Assembly: GCA_037043455.1 (NCBI GenBank)
Contig: JAWPHD010001834.1
Location: 186,001 to 250,000 of the forward strand
From: Cyrtodaria siliqua
Lineage: Eukaryota; Mollusca; Bivalvia; Adapedonta; Hiatellidae
Reading direction: 5' to 3'
Length of the DNA: 64,000 bases
Shown here: piece after piece, positions 24,950 through 36,185 of the stretch
Position numbering within the stretch: the first letter of the stretch is position 1
Layout of the letters: the number at the start of each line of letters is the position of its first letter
Notes under the pieces: generated by a model
What the model saw: only the letters and a program-made list of their open reading frames with translations
Told to the model about the DNA's origin: nothing
Databases searched by the model: none
Made by a program: the position numbers and the translations under genes

Positions 24950-25420
24950 AACTAATTTTCTTATTTTAAATATATTTTAGAATAGTTGTGTGATAAGTAT
25001 TTTGTTTTAACCAGTAGTTTTTAAAAAAAAATACGTTTTTGTTTAAATTATTACACCTTTTGAGAGTTAGCCTCCCTGTATATGAAAACATGATATGTGC
25101 AGATAAAACACGCAACGTGAATCGAAGTCCGCTTATAGATATAAACGTCTTAAAATTGGTAGGAAGTAATATTAAAAAAAACATAAACGTTTGACCCGTT
25201 TATTTCAGATCTTCCATCTATAATAAAATGAAATATGAATAATCCTAAATTTGCTCCCGTTTAATCGAATATCGTTTGAAATTCAAGTAACTAATTCAGC
25301 GTTAACATTAAATATATATTTAGAAAATTCTCTTTTCCAAATGCATTTGTAGAGGTAATGCTAGTAAAACATGATGTCAAAATAATTTAAATTGGCACAT
25401 TTTAGATTAGGAACATCAGT
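24950..25420 (-). repeat. Dispersed repeat, copy 2 (partner at 6.46 kb)
   Basis: Complementary-strand relative of 6455-6895, with similar length and order of motifs. No conserved frame. Confidence 0.7.
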
Positions 25421-25564
25421 AGTAAGGGAAATGAAGGGGGAGTGAGGAGTAAGGATGCTGATGCAGTTACGGTGCATGTGCAGGTGTTAAATTTCTATTG
25501 TTGATTGTTTACCTTGCATGGAAGTGTTTAATGCAAATATTGACAAGTTTGAATAGGCAATTAA

Positions 25565-26075
25565 AGGGACACTGTCCGTAACTTTTAGCTTATAAAACCC
25601 ACAAAACGTATGTTCGCAAACACTACACACTAAACATTATTGAATATTTACTAATTAAAAGCAAGATTGTCTAACGGAATTCAATCGCGGTACAAAAAAA
25701 AGTAAATCCGCTTTGTGCATTTGAACTCGCAGCCCAATCTAAAATTACACTCGCCGTAATAATAGTGTGCGTGAGCGTAAAGTGGTCGACCACGCTCCCG
25801 TCTGAGCTATGCGGGCTATACATATTTCGCAATACATACTGTGGTGAAAACCTAATGCGCTAATGGAAGTCACGTGATCGCAGAAAAGGTAAATATTGTG
25901 GGTCCCACTTTATTTACATATAATAATTAAAACTTTTTTTTTTCAAACTCACGAATGTATTCCTACATACTTCTTAGGGTCTATCCTCATGTTTTCATGT
26001 ATACATTTCACTGAATAAAAGTCAGCCAGTTATTTGGTTATGCTCAATATCTGCTTACTTACGGACAGTGTCCCT
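25565..26075. mobile_element. TTAA-flanked MITE with AGGGACAC termini
   Basis: 511 bp, flanked by TTAA (25561-25564, 26076-26079). Terminal inverted repeats of 17 bp, AGGGACACTGTCCGTAA, are perfect. No transposase. Related ends occur at 44355-44664, and single unpaired ends at about 44706 and 46816, so the family is active or was recently active in this genome. Confidence 0.85.
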
Positions 26076-26308
26076 TTAAGTACATTAATGCGATATTATT
26101 TCCTATTTTCAATGATGAAGCAAAGAAAAGAATGTTAATACACAAAGAGAAAAAATGTAACAAGTGAAAACATTGCATCATATTTACGGAACTGCTCACT
26201 GTATGTTCCTGTGCAATAACACAAACCGTTGAACAGCCTTGTTTCCAGTCTTCAAACCAACAAGTTTGATTATTAGTGACTAAGTCTAATATAATACGAG
26301 GCAGTATC

Positions 26309-26389
26309 ATGGATACACTGGAGATCTCCGAAATGAGCGTGAACGAGAACTTGATTTTAAAAGACGCTACTTTCAATAGAAGACTCGTT

Positions 26390-26423
<34 letters not shown>

Positions 26424-26485
26424 ACGACGACGAAGCTATTTTGAACCCTGACACTGTTTCCACCTTACGCCGTTTTAGGCTGTAA
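26309..26485 (+). CDS. Small ORF with serine tract, unknown
   Basis: A 58-codon frame starting MDTLEISEMSVNEN, with ten serines encoded by AGC repeats (26392-26421), then DDDEAILNPDTVSTLRRF and a stop. It has a more protein-like residue mix than the surrounding frames, but I recognise no family, and the AGC run is a microsatellite. It lies about 1 kb upstream of the older Polinton integrase, so it could be a Polinton remnant, a host exon or chance. An in-frame methionine 11 codons upstream (26276) is the alternative start. Confidence 0.2.
26392..26421. repeat. (AGC)n microsatellite
   Basis: About ten AGC units. A (CAT)n tract follows at 26647-26664. Confidence 0.9.
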
Positions 26486-26663
26486 ACAAATGCCGAAAAA
26501 TCTCGCTCCCTTTTTAGCTCAGATAATTCTAATCTACGGCATTATTGCAGTTTCACTGTCGCAGTTAAGTTCAGAGTCATATGATAAGGAATTATGGATA
26601 TATTACCATCGCCGCGCCTGAAATATTTAAAGTCAGCGCCGCGGCCATCATCATCATCATCAT

Positions 26664-26875
26664 CGATCCCCTACCTCCATATATTTTTATTTTATGTGCA
26701 GAAATATTGGCAATAAAGATTAGAGAAAATAAAAAATTAAAGGTATAAGCATTAATAACACAGAGTACAAATTATCACAATTTGCTGAAGATACTACAAC
26801 TTATTTAGATGGGACAGATATTTCATTAAACGAAGCTTTAAATGAGCTAGATAAATTTGCCAAAGTTTCTGGACT
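26664..26875 (+). mobile_element. Internal fragment of the 20.9 kb LINE
   Basis: 212 bp matching 20951-21165 at high identity, including the aberrant FAED codons. It has neither a LINE 3' end nor a poly-A tail, and it abuts a (CAT)n tract. It is therefore not an ordinary 5'-truncated insertion. Confidence 0.85.
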
Positions 26876-26879
26876 CACA

Positions 26880-27458
26880 ACACTATTATCTCCCTTGAAT
26901 ACTCATGCCCTACAGATGAAGGAGGTAGATAAAACAAACAAGTCCGCTTTTCTACATTTTACAGGATACATTGATTTATCTTTACCAGGTTCTAAATCTA
27001 CATTTTAGGAAGAGATCATAGAAAAAAGCATGTTGATATAAGATTTCTAGCTAATTCTGCCTTAGTTTACACATCACGGGTCCATTCACCAAGGGGTTGT
27101 ACTTTTGTCTAAATTTTGATAGGTGTCACGCAAACATGAAATTTAAAATGTTCAACTGGTAAATATTTGTTAATTGTGTTTTAAATTGCAGATATTGGAT
27201 CAATGAAGAATTTAACATAAATACATGTTGTAAATTGTGTTTATTTCTATGCCACGAACAAAAACATTACAATGGGACCCTATGGAAATGTAATTGTGGT
27301 GTGAGACGTACACCTCGTCATCACCACGACCACCATTAGTATTATCATCAACAGCAGCATCAGCAGTCGTGTAACTGGACGAATCATGCAAAATCCTGTT
27401 TTAAAACACTAGTTATGGACAGGGCTAAACTTAATCAGCAGTGTATTAAAAAAGAGTA
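26880..27458. other. Non-coding spacer
   Basis: No recognised gene. Trinucleotide-rich stretch (CATCA/CAGCA) at about 27318-27370. Confidence 0.4.
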
Positions 27459-28818
27459 TACACTGATCCATTCCATCCTGCAAGTTTTACTGGCCCTGAA
27501 AAATTGAAAAGAGTTAAAGATAGGGAGGAAGTGAGGAAAATAAATGAAAATGAAATAAGGTCTTTAAAGGTCTTTAAAGCAATCTTCTGTAGGATCACCA
27601 TGGTAACACCCTTGAAAAACAAACAGTCCGACACCGTTCTATACGCTCTTAAAGCTATAGCTGGAGATCCTAGGAATACTGCCAGGGTCATAAGGTCGGA
27701 CTCCGGAACTGAATTTAAGAACAATAATATGTCAGCATTTCTATGAGATAACAATATAAAGCATATATTTGCCCATCCTCCGGTCAAGGCTGGGTATGTG
27801 GAACGTCTAAATTTAACACTTAAGCGTATGATATATCGGTTTCTTCATCACAATAATACGTATCGTTTCTTGGACAAGCTGCTGTCATTGGTTCGAGCCT
27901 ACAACCACAGACGACATCGATCGCTGCTCGGGAACATAAGCCCGATGAAAGTAAACAAAACTAATGAAGCTGCTCTGTTGAACGATATGTACATAAACCG
28001 ACCGTACGCTAAAACTATGAAGGATAAAAGAGTGTCCATTTCCAAAGCTGAACAAAAGTCGAGCCTGATGTCCGTATCCAAATTTAAATGTAAACGCGGT
28101 CAGCTAGTGCGTACCAGTTACAGCAGACGAACATTTGAACGTAGTTTCGATCAGAAATATTCTGAAGAAGTATTTAAAGTAAAAGCAAGATTCAGGAAAG
28201 ACAATATACCAATTTATCTGATCGAAGATCTATCTACAAAGAAATATAAAAAGATCGGACAGGGAAAGTAGCATTCAAGTAGGACAGTCAACCACAAAAC
28301 ACAGAAACAAACACGCAAACAGACAAACAAGAAGGCAAAAGCAATAATAAAAGCAAACGACATCACAAACATAAAAGGGTTGACAATAGGGCTACCGCCT
28401 TGGTACGGTCAGTGGCAAAGTAGGCCACTGGGGGTTTAAACCGGTTCTAGGGTGCACCAAACATCACACTTACCTTACTGTCATCCCATTAAAACAGGAC
28501 AGTGTAAATAAAGAAATCCCCGCCATGATCTAATCTCTAACCAACAAGGCAGCATTAATAGGCAATATAAGTAAAACACAAATATGCTCGTGTAAATATA
28601 ATACAAAAAAAACAATAGCCTAGGCGATCGTAAAGGTTCCAGCTTTTACGGATCTCAGTTACAAGCTATGTCCAAGTCGAAGGATGATTTATTTAAAGTA
28701 GAGAGAAAATATTAAACGCAGAGGCAAGGGCCGCAACCAACAAGCTCTCGTTCGTTGGCTAGGATATCCCGCCAAGTTCGATACATGGCTTCCTTATTCT
28801 TCATTGAAAAATATTTAA
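27459..28818 (+). pseudogene. Polinton/Maverick integrase pseudogene (older lineage), split by PLE tail
   Basis: A retrovirus-type integrase core is readable: the strand after the first acidic residue (RITMVTPLKNKQSDTVL), the second acidic motif (RSDSGTEFKN) and the third (AGYVERLNLTLKRM, glutamate present). YNHRRHRS and a beta-rich C-terminal domain to 28230 follow. After an inserted PLE tail (28231-28622) the frame resumes with SSFYGSQLQAMSKSKDD, a frameshift near 28712, and a chromodomain-like end (ALVRWLGYPAKFDTWLPYSS) to the stop at 28818. Lesions: a stop at 27744, the insertion, the frameshift, and a missing N-terminus with the first catalytic aspartate. Integrases with this tail are found in animal Polintons that differ from the one at 54.6-64 kb. 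Confidence 0.85.
28231..28622 (-). mobile_element. Penelope-like element 3' tail, copy in Polinton integrase
   Basis: Begins at the PLE terminus AAAGAAATATAAAAAGATCG and runs to ACAATAGCCT, where it is 5'-truncated. The host integrase codons on each side appear contiguous, so little or no target was lost. Hairpin arms CAGTGGC and GCCACTG are intact at 28410-28416 and 28424-28430. Confidence 0.85.
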
Positions 28819-29477
28819 ATCTCCCAAATACCGAAAGTTATGTTGTCATGGTGATTGATAACCGACATGTTTTTGGAAATATGGCTGTGGGCAATATTGT
28901 GTCATCGTGATTTTATTATGATAAGCTTATGTATACATTACAAAAATGTTGTTATCAGGTTATATAAATGTTGACGTTTGTTTCGCGTTTTCTTGTAATT
29001 ATTGTATACCGTAGATGCTAATAGTTGTTTCATTGGCTTATGCCGAACCAGCTAGAATGGATAGTTTCAGGCTTGGAGTGAATTTTACGAAAGAAGGTTA
29101 AAACAGGAACCGAAAGTTGGCTTTGGATTTCAGACAGAGTAAGAAGCGCTTGAAGATCGCGGGCAGTTATACAGCGGATTGTAAATAACCAATTTGAACG
29201 AGCCCCAGCTTTCACACGGTCTAGTTTACCCGAACCAAAGATAATGAACATCATTTCGCCGACCGAATAAACACTTCAGCAGGCTGAGAGTGTAGTGAAA
29301 AAGGCCCGTAAGACACGTAAATCAGGTCCAAAAAAAGGGCAGGTCAACGGGTAGCAACAGTAGTAACGGAAGTACAAAGAGCAGACGACACTTCAAATAT
29401 AAGGGTGACGGAAGTAAAAAGTAAAGGTCTGACACTTTCTGCTACAGGAATTTGCGTGATATTTTTAGCAAAAAGAA
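28819..29477. other. Decayed Polinton interior, no gene called
   Basis: Between integrase and capsid-like pseudogene. Basic, stop-riddled frames (for example KKARKTRKSGPKKGQ at about 29300) suggest a remnant of a small basic virion-type protein, but I cannot name it. Confidence 0.4.
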
Positions 29478-29607
29478 ATTAGAATACAGGTGTAAAACTA
29501 TGTCTATTTTCACGCCGGAAAGGAAAAACCAACGTGGGTCCGATTAGAATACAGGTGTAAAACTATGTCTATTTTCACGCCGGAAAGGAAAAAACGACGT
29601 GGGTCCG
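29478..29607. repeat. 65-bp tandem duplication
   Basis: Two head-to-tail copies of a 65-bp unit (29478-29542, 29543-29607), both including ACTATGTCTATTTTCACG, with few differences. The second copy contains the likely start of the capsid-like pseudogene. Two extra codon-phase positions per unit (65 is not a multiple of 3) mean the copies are not in the same frame. Confidence 0.9.
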
Positions 29608-31790
29608 ATTCAACTGGATCTATTTACTTGTCCTCCAAACCAAGTTGCCGTTCTGAAGCAATACTATGAATTTCTCCATTAAATGGCCTAAACCCATAAG
29701 ACGACATTACGGGGTGATTCTTATACGGATGTGTCTAAATCTAAACTGTTTCTTAAGTGTCAAAAGCAGATGGTAATCAGTTTTCGAATGATGACGAAAT
29801 AACGCCGGTGAACCTAATGTTTCATGTTTTTGGTCTGATATAGATGTAACAACGAACGAGACTCTGGTTAACGGTTCAGAAAATATGTACCCTTATATTG
29901 CGTAGTTCAACACTATCCTGCGTAACAATGGTGAACTTAAATCAACCCATCTAACAGAACAACTTTACACTGCCGACTCGCCCGGTTCTTTTGATAACAC
30001 GAAGCCAGCAGGACGAAACTACGGCTTGTTCATCAGACACATGATGGTTAGAGGGTTCTGAATGGGTCCCGAATGTTTGCATTGGCCGGGCCTATTTTCA
30101 GCGACTGTCTCATGCTCGATAGATATCTGCTTAACGGTGTGAAAGTGGATATTAAGGGCTATTGGTCAGCCATCTTTGAAAAGAAAATCCAAAATGGATG
30201 CTGTATGGTTAATTGAAATTTTCATCAAAATGCATATTATAGGCATGAACAATGTCAATGATATAATAGATGACATTAATTCAACACTATTGATGTGAAC
30301 ATATCAGAAATAATATTTATTTGGCAGAAATAGTGCCCTTTATATTTGAAAAGTTTGGTACAATTTTACTATAAGATGTTTTGTTTTTTATGTTAAATAA
30401 ATTTGTTTATAGAAATGTCCATTTATCTAAAAATGGCACACGAGACATCATTTCCAAATAAAGTAAGCCATGTTATTACATCATTTAAAATTCGAAGTAC
30501 ACCATTGTTAAAAATGAAGATTTTCTTTGTACGTCATGTGCCTTCAACACACGCACATGATACACATGAAAAGCATGTTGAATTGTAAATTGAAACATGC
30601 TGTATGGTGAAACATTCGGATAAACAGGTAATTTGATCGTATTCATATGTTATGACTTAGTTTGTGCTGTTTTTATTGGAATATAATAATAAATTACTCT
30701 TGTGTTTCCATGTTTCTATTCACAACAGTTACTCAGTTGTGTTTAATACATCCAAAATTATAGTTGCCATTTATAATAGTTTGACAATTAAAACCAGTCA
30801 GTGCCACCATACAATAGCATTGAGATTATTTTGAAAGTACATGCCATTGAAAGAATTGCTTCTTTTTTTTTGAAATGATTGACTTTGAAATGTGGATGAT
30901 GTGATAACATGCCGTATTTAATTCAGAAATGGTGTCTCGTGTGCCATTTTTACATAAATGGACAATTCGATGAACAAATTTATTTAACATAAAAAACAAA
31001 ACACCTTAGAGTAAAATTGTACTAAACTTTTCGAATATAAAGGGAACTATTTCTGCCAAAAAAATATTGTTTCTGATACTATGTTCACATCAATAGTGTT
31101 GCATTACTGTCATATATTTAATCATTGACAATGTTCATGCCTATAATATGCATTTGGATGAAAATTTCAATTAACTATACCCCATCCATTTTGGATTTTC
31201 TTTTCAAAGATGGCTGACCAATAGTCCTTAACATGAAACGGACGTCACCTAAGTTTTGTCTAATGAGTTCCGAAGATTTAGGAATGGCAGCAGACAATTA
31301 TAGGATTGAGATATAAGACGCATATGTAGGACTACTCAAACTCAAAATAAATCCAGCAAGTTTAGTCGCACATAGCAAGCTGTTGAGAACTGTCACGGCA
31401 AAGTACCCTTATACCAAGAGAAATATCAGATACTGTATTGTACCACCGAACCAAACGATCTTCAACTGGAATCATATAACCGAATTTCCGCTACGACGTT
31501 TTTATCTGGTTGCATTTTGTCATAATGAAGCAGTGGCTGTGTCGTACAAGAAAAACCCATGGAACTTTATACACTGTGATGTCAGACAGTTGTCACTATG
31601 TGTAAATGGAGTTTACCTTACCAGGCGATCCGTTCGACGTGAACTATATTCATAATGGCGAGGGTAAGCAAGTGTTTGACCGTTTTTATGATAACACAAA
31701 TAAAATTAATCTTGGGCTTAGTCGCGATGATGTTGAAAAAGGCTATGCCTTGTATCTGTTCCACTTAGATCCCTGCTTTAGCGAGAACGA
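29565..31790 (+). pseudogene. Polinton-type capsid-like protein pseudogene (older lineage)
   Basis: After removal of the TTAA element at 30156-31227, a long degraded frame remains. Its N-terminal part (about 29565-30151) includes NMYPYIA and DSPGSFDNTKPAGRN in shifting frames. Its C-terminal part (31235-31790) includes SLVAHSKLLRTVTAKYPYTK, IFNWNHI, VSYKKNPWNFIHCDVRQLSL and GYALYLFHLDPCFSENE. This matches, as far as I recall the family, the jelly-roll capsid-like protein of animal Polintons that is usually labelled only as uncharacterised. Lesions: at least six stops or frameshifts, one near 31605, and truncation at 31790 by a LINE. The paired integrase upstream supports the assignment. Confidence 0.75.
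30156..31227. mobile_element. TTAA-flanked foldback element, long copy
   Basis: 1,072 bp flanked by TTAA (30152-30155, 31228-31231). Long arms of about 350-400 bp are inverted relative to each other (30156-30510 and 30820-31227), with a roughly 300-bp unrelated centre. Ends are GGGCTATTGGTCAGCC and the complement of GGCTGACCAATAGTCC. No transposase. It sits inside the capsid-like pseudogene, and the reading frame is continuous across a single TTAA. Confidence 0.9.
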
Positions 31791-34556
31791 AGCAACCAAA
31801 ACCCAGGCAAAAAAGTTTTGGGAATTTAAAAAAAAAACAGAAAGAAAGGTAATATTAAATAAAATATTCCTGATGGGGAATTTTTTAAAACATTTTAAAG
31901 ATGTATTTTCTTCAGATGACATACATTCAAATGATGATGTTGAGAACTATTTAAAAACAAGTAATTATGACTCTATAATTGAACAGTTAGATTGTGAGAT
32001 TAGCATTGACGAGGTTAAAAAAGCTATAGCAACGTTAAAAAGACAAAAATGTCCGGGGACGTACTCGTTGACCTCGGAAATGTTTATAGAAGGGAGTGCT
32101 ATTTAATAACCAACTTTATGTAATTTTTTAACCATACATATACTAGCGAAATTTATCTAGATAGCTGGACAAATGGTATACTCGTCCCTGTACAAAAAAG
32201 GCGACAAAAATGATGTGAATAATTACCATGGTATTATGCTTACAAGTACTTTTTCTAAAATATTTTCGCAAATTCTAGACTGTCGACTACGAAAATGGGC
32301 AGAAACAAACAATTTATTGTCAGATAACCCGTTTGGTTTCAGACAACACACAAGTACAATTGATTGTGTTTTTATCCTATATTCGATTATTACTAAAGTC
32401 ATTTCCGGAGGAAAAAAACCTATATTGCGCTTTTATAGACTTTAAGAAAGCATGCGATTTGATATACAAAAATGGGATATGATGTAAATTAATAATGATA
32501 GGCATTTCATCAAAGTTTGTCAAGCTATGTATGAATCTGTTAAATCATGCGTGAAAGTAAATGGTACATTAAAATGAACATTTCGATAGTTATATTGGGG
32601 TGAGACAAGGGGAGCCATTGTCTCCTTTATTGTTTATTGTATCTATCAACGACTTATCAGCGTCTCTTTGTCATACATGATAAGGCTAAATAAGCTGCAA
32701 ATATTTTTGTTAATGTTTGCAGGCGACACAATTTTATTTTCATATTCAGAAGATGGGTTACAAATTTTACTTAATAAACTTAAAACTTATTGTTTCAAGT
32801 GGAACATAACTGTCAATACTAGTAAAACCGGTGCAATGGTCTTTAAACAGGGAACTAGAATGGAAAATACACGTTTGTACTACAATAATTTACTAAATTA
32901 AACAATGCTAAAACATTTACATAACTAATAACTAGCTGTAACATTCTCTTCAAATGGGAAGATGTGTCAAGCAAAAAAATCTTTGAGTGAACAAGCAATG
33001 AGAGCTTTATTTTCGCTTAATTCACTGTTTGATGTAATCCCATTATATATATTCGAAAAGTTAAGGTTGTTTGATACAATGATTCGTCCAATTTTAGATT
33101 ATGGTTCAGAAGTATGGGGCTTTCATAAGGCACCAGATATAGAAAAAGTACATATTACAAACAAATCCTCAACGTAAGATCACAAACCACAAATGCAATT
33201 GTATACGGTGAACTCGGTAGAGTAACATTAGACATCTTACTTAAAGAACGAATTATAAAATATTGGTTTAAAATAAGTAAATCCCCAAATTCACTCATGT
33301 ATAAAGTGTTACAGGACCAAACACAAAATACCATCAACGATATTAACTGTTGGGCTTATCAAGTAAAGACTATCTAATGTAATATAGATTTTAACTATCT
33401 TTGGAATAACCCGGATGTTACTTATATACAAATAACACGCGTTGTTGAACGCCTATAATATTATGATAAATATTTGCAAAATAGGTATTCAACACTTCAT
33501 GAATCTCCAAAATGATCTACATACAATATTATTAAAACTGATTTCTCGTGTGACAGTGTAACAAATAATAAACATAGGTTGTCGTTAACTGGATTTAGAT
33601 GTTCTGCACACAACTTACCTATCGAGGAAGGAAGGTATAGGAATGTCTCTAGAGAGAATAGATTGTGTGCTTTTTGTTATATGAATGTCATTGTAAATGA
33701 ATATCACTTTCTGCTAGCATGTCCTTATTATAGGGAACTAAGAAAAATGTGTAAACCAAGATATTATTGCAGCTGGCCAAATGTGCACAAGTTTAAATCT
33801 CTGGTCGGCACGAAAAAATTGGTATATTAAAAAGTTTAGCAAAATATATTTATCTGGCAAACCAGAAACGAGAACAAAGCATTTGTTTTGGAATAGCGGG
33901 ATAGTTATAAATAACAAGCGTTAAGAATTTTATGTAAACATGATGTGGTTCTTAGCCCATATGCTATTTGAGAAGCTTACCTTCATGTCATGTATAGTAC
34001 TATTCCACTATCTGTTAATGATCGTCAATTAGAAAACAAGTAATCCATTTAAATTATTTACTATAGAATTGTAACACATATCTTGCACACACATAATCCG
34101 TTTTTATGTTCACACTTGATATATGAATGACCTTGACTATACTAGTTTACGCATGCACGTGTCGCACTGGACTTTCATGTGAATTTTAAATCGTACACGT
34201 AAAAGTACTTATGCTCGGCGGTACGAAAAAGGCCAAATACAAAAAAAGCAGTAACCTGAAATAGCTTCTGTGTGAAAAATATATGTTTTTAAAAGGAATA
34301 GTGTTACTATTTTATTTAAATATTTACATAAGGACCTATTTATAATATAGTACTACTGTACTTAACATGAATGTATCATTATTACTAATGGAACTATTTG
34401 TATATATTATAATCTGTCAAAACCCGTTAAGTTACTCATACCTGTTAACATACTCTTCTCATAGTATATGTGTGTAACTGTTTTCGCCAAATGTATTGGC
34501 GATGAACATGTATATATGTTTGAACCTGAAAAAAAAACTGAACTGAACTGATCTGA
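31791..34556 (+). mobile_element. Non-LTR retrotransposon, 5'-truncated, decayed
   Basis: A LINE that truncates the capsid-like pseudogene on its left. Pieces of ORF2 run from 31800 to about 34050. A 3'-UTR ends with an A-run followed by CTGAACTGAACTGATCTG at 34532-34556. The repeat-type tail suggests a CR1/L2-like rather than poly-A-tailed family, but the clade is not settled. Confidence 0.82.
31800..34040 (+). pseudogene. LINE ORF2 pseudogene
   Basis: RT fingers with SLYKKGDKNDVNNYHGIML (about 32185), FGFRQHTSTIDCVF (about 32333), YIGVRQGEPLSPLLFIVSIND (about 32590) and the catalytic box FAGDTILF (about 32717), where glycine replaces one of the paired catalytic aspartates. C-terminal segments follow: LSEQAMRALFSLNSLFDVIP (about 32980), ILDYGSEVWG, then CAFC...EYHFLLACPYY (about 33668-33735), a zinc-knuckle-like end. 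Many stops and frameshifts make it non-functional. Confidence 0.82.
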
Positions 34557-35326
34557 ATTTAGCGTTGACTTGTCTCATTTTCCCCCATTATGGTTTGTAA
34601 TGCAAGTTATTTAATTTTAGCACGCGTCTATTCAGCCATAATCAGTGTGATAGACACTTTGATCTAAAGACCCGTCGGTAAGCTTAGGTAAACATTGTTT
34701 CAGTAGCGTTGTGCTAATTAATGCGAGTTAGTTAGCGTTTAATTGCATCCATTCAAACATATCTTGGTGGTAGACATTTGCATGCGAATTATTTAATTTT
34801 AAAGGGCGACTCTTCAACCTTATTTATTGCGTTAGACACTTTGTTCTAAAGACCGGTCGGTTAGCTTGTCACCCTTTAATCGTTTGATTTAATTCACACT
34901 TTGCATTGTAATAACAATTATGATGATTGATTTTGTTTTATTAAGTTTGTACAAGTTTATTATCAAAATTCCATTAGGCAAATAGCCCATGAGGATATAC
35001 ATGTTTACAACACATATGACTGACAGTCAAAATATACAATATTCACAATTAATATATTTTACAAATGCACTATATCACTATTTGTTATGATAACATTATA
35101 TATATATATTGTTAATAATTATTCATTTCATTTGCGTGGAGAAGGCTTTTAGCCATTACAGTTGTACACAATATACAGGTCAGATTTGCTTAATTTGAAC
35201 ACGTAGTTACTACCAACAGACAAGTGTGTGAATTAAATCAATTATTTGCAAACAAACATTCATTTCGTTTATTAAAATATTTCATATCTGAACCTGCGTT
35301 TGGACTTTTCCTGTAATGACTATACA
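34557..35326. other. Non-coding DNA
   Basis: Two similar segments with TAAAGACC-GTCGG (about 34664 and 34847) suggest a local duplication of about 180 bp. (TA)n at 35097-35109. No gene. Confidence 0.4.
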
Positions 35327-36185
35327 CACTGTAGGGATCCGTACACCGGATCTTGGTCAAGACCCCGTTCACTAGTACGGAGTTTTGGTCAGCCATGTTG
35401 TAGAAAACGTACGGATAACAACAGCAAATGTAGGTTAACCACGTGTTTCTCCTATTTTTGTTCATTTTATATGAATAATCGGTATTGCTATATGGTGCGG
35501 AAACATTTCCCCGTTCAAATATTACCGTACATTGTTGACATATTACTTTAAATGCTACAATTCGGATTAAAGAAAAACAATTGCCGGTGCTGAAATTCGC
35601 CCAAAGTACCCTTCAGCAATAAATATCTCATTAATTTTCAAGTTAATGAAAATTTTGAATTGGCAAATTTATTTGTTTTTCCAATATACGTGCATGTTCA
35701 AATGTTGAACTTCATTCATCCGAAATTGACCGAGATATGAATCGAAACAAAATTAATGTTTGTGTACGGGGTCTTGGGCACTTGTGTACGGAGTACTGCA
35801 AATATTCTCTTTTTACTGTACGGAGTTTTGCTTTAAATATATTGTATGAAACTATGGTTTTAATGGTACTTGCATTACATGTAATACATAAAACATTCAT
35901 TGAATGTTTGTAAACAGTCAATGTAATGTCATTAGAACTGAATCAACGTAGATTTCCTTGAACAGATATAATCATGCGAGCTATGTAGATAATTAATATT
36001 AACCCATGCCGTCATCTATATCATGTGTTGTCAATGTAGTTTAAGAACCAACTTTACATTTCCTATTAACATGATTAGGAAAGTTTGACATAGTTTAGAT
36101 GTCAGTATGGGGCATAGAATTAATTTTAACCTGACAGGCAAACTGTTTGACAAAATACGGTAAGGATTTTTAACGCCTGTGGGAC

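Noticed and set aside
28380..28440. Hammerhead ribozyme in PLE tails
   Set aside because: I looked on both strands for the CTGANGA...GAAA core near the hairpin and did not find it.
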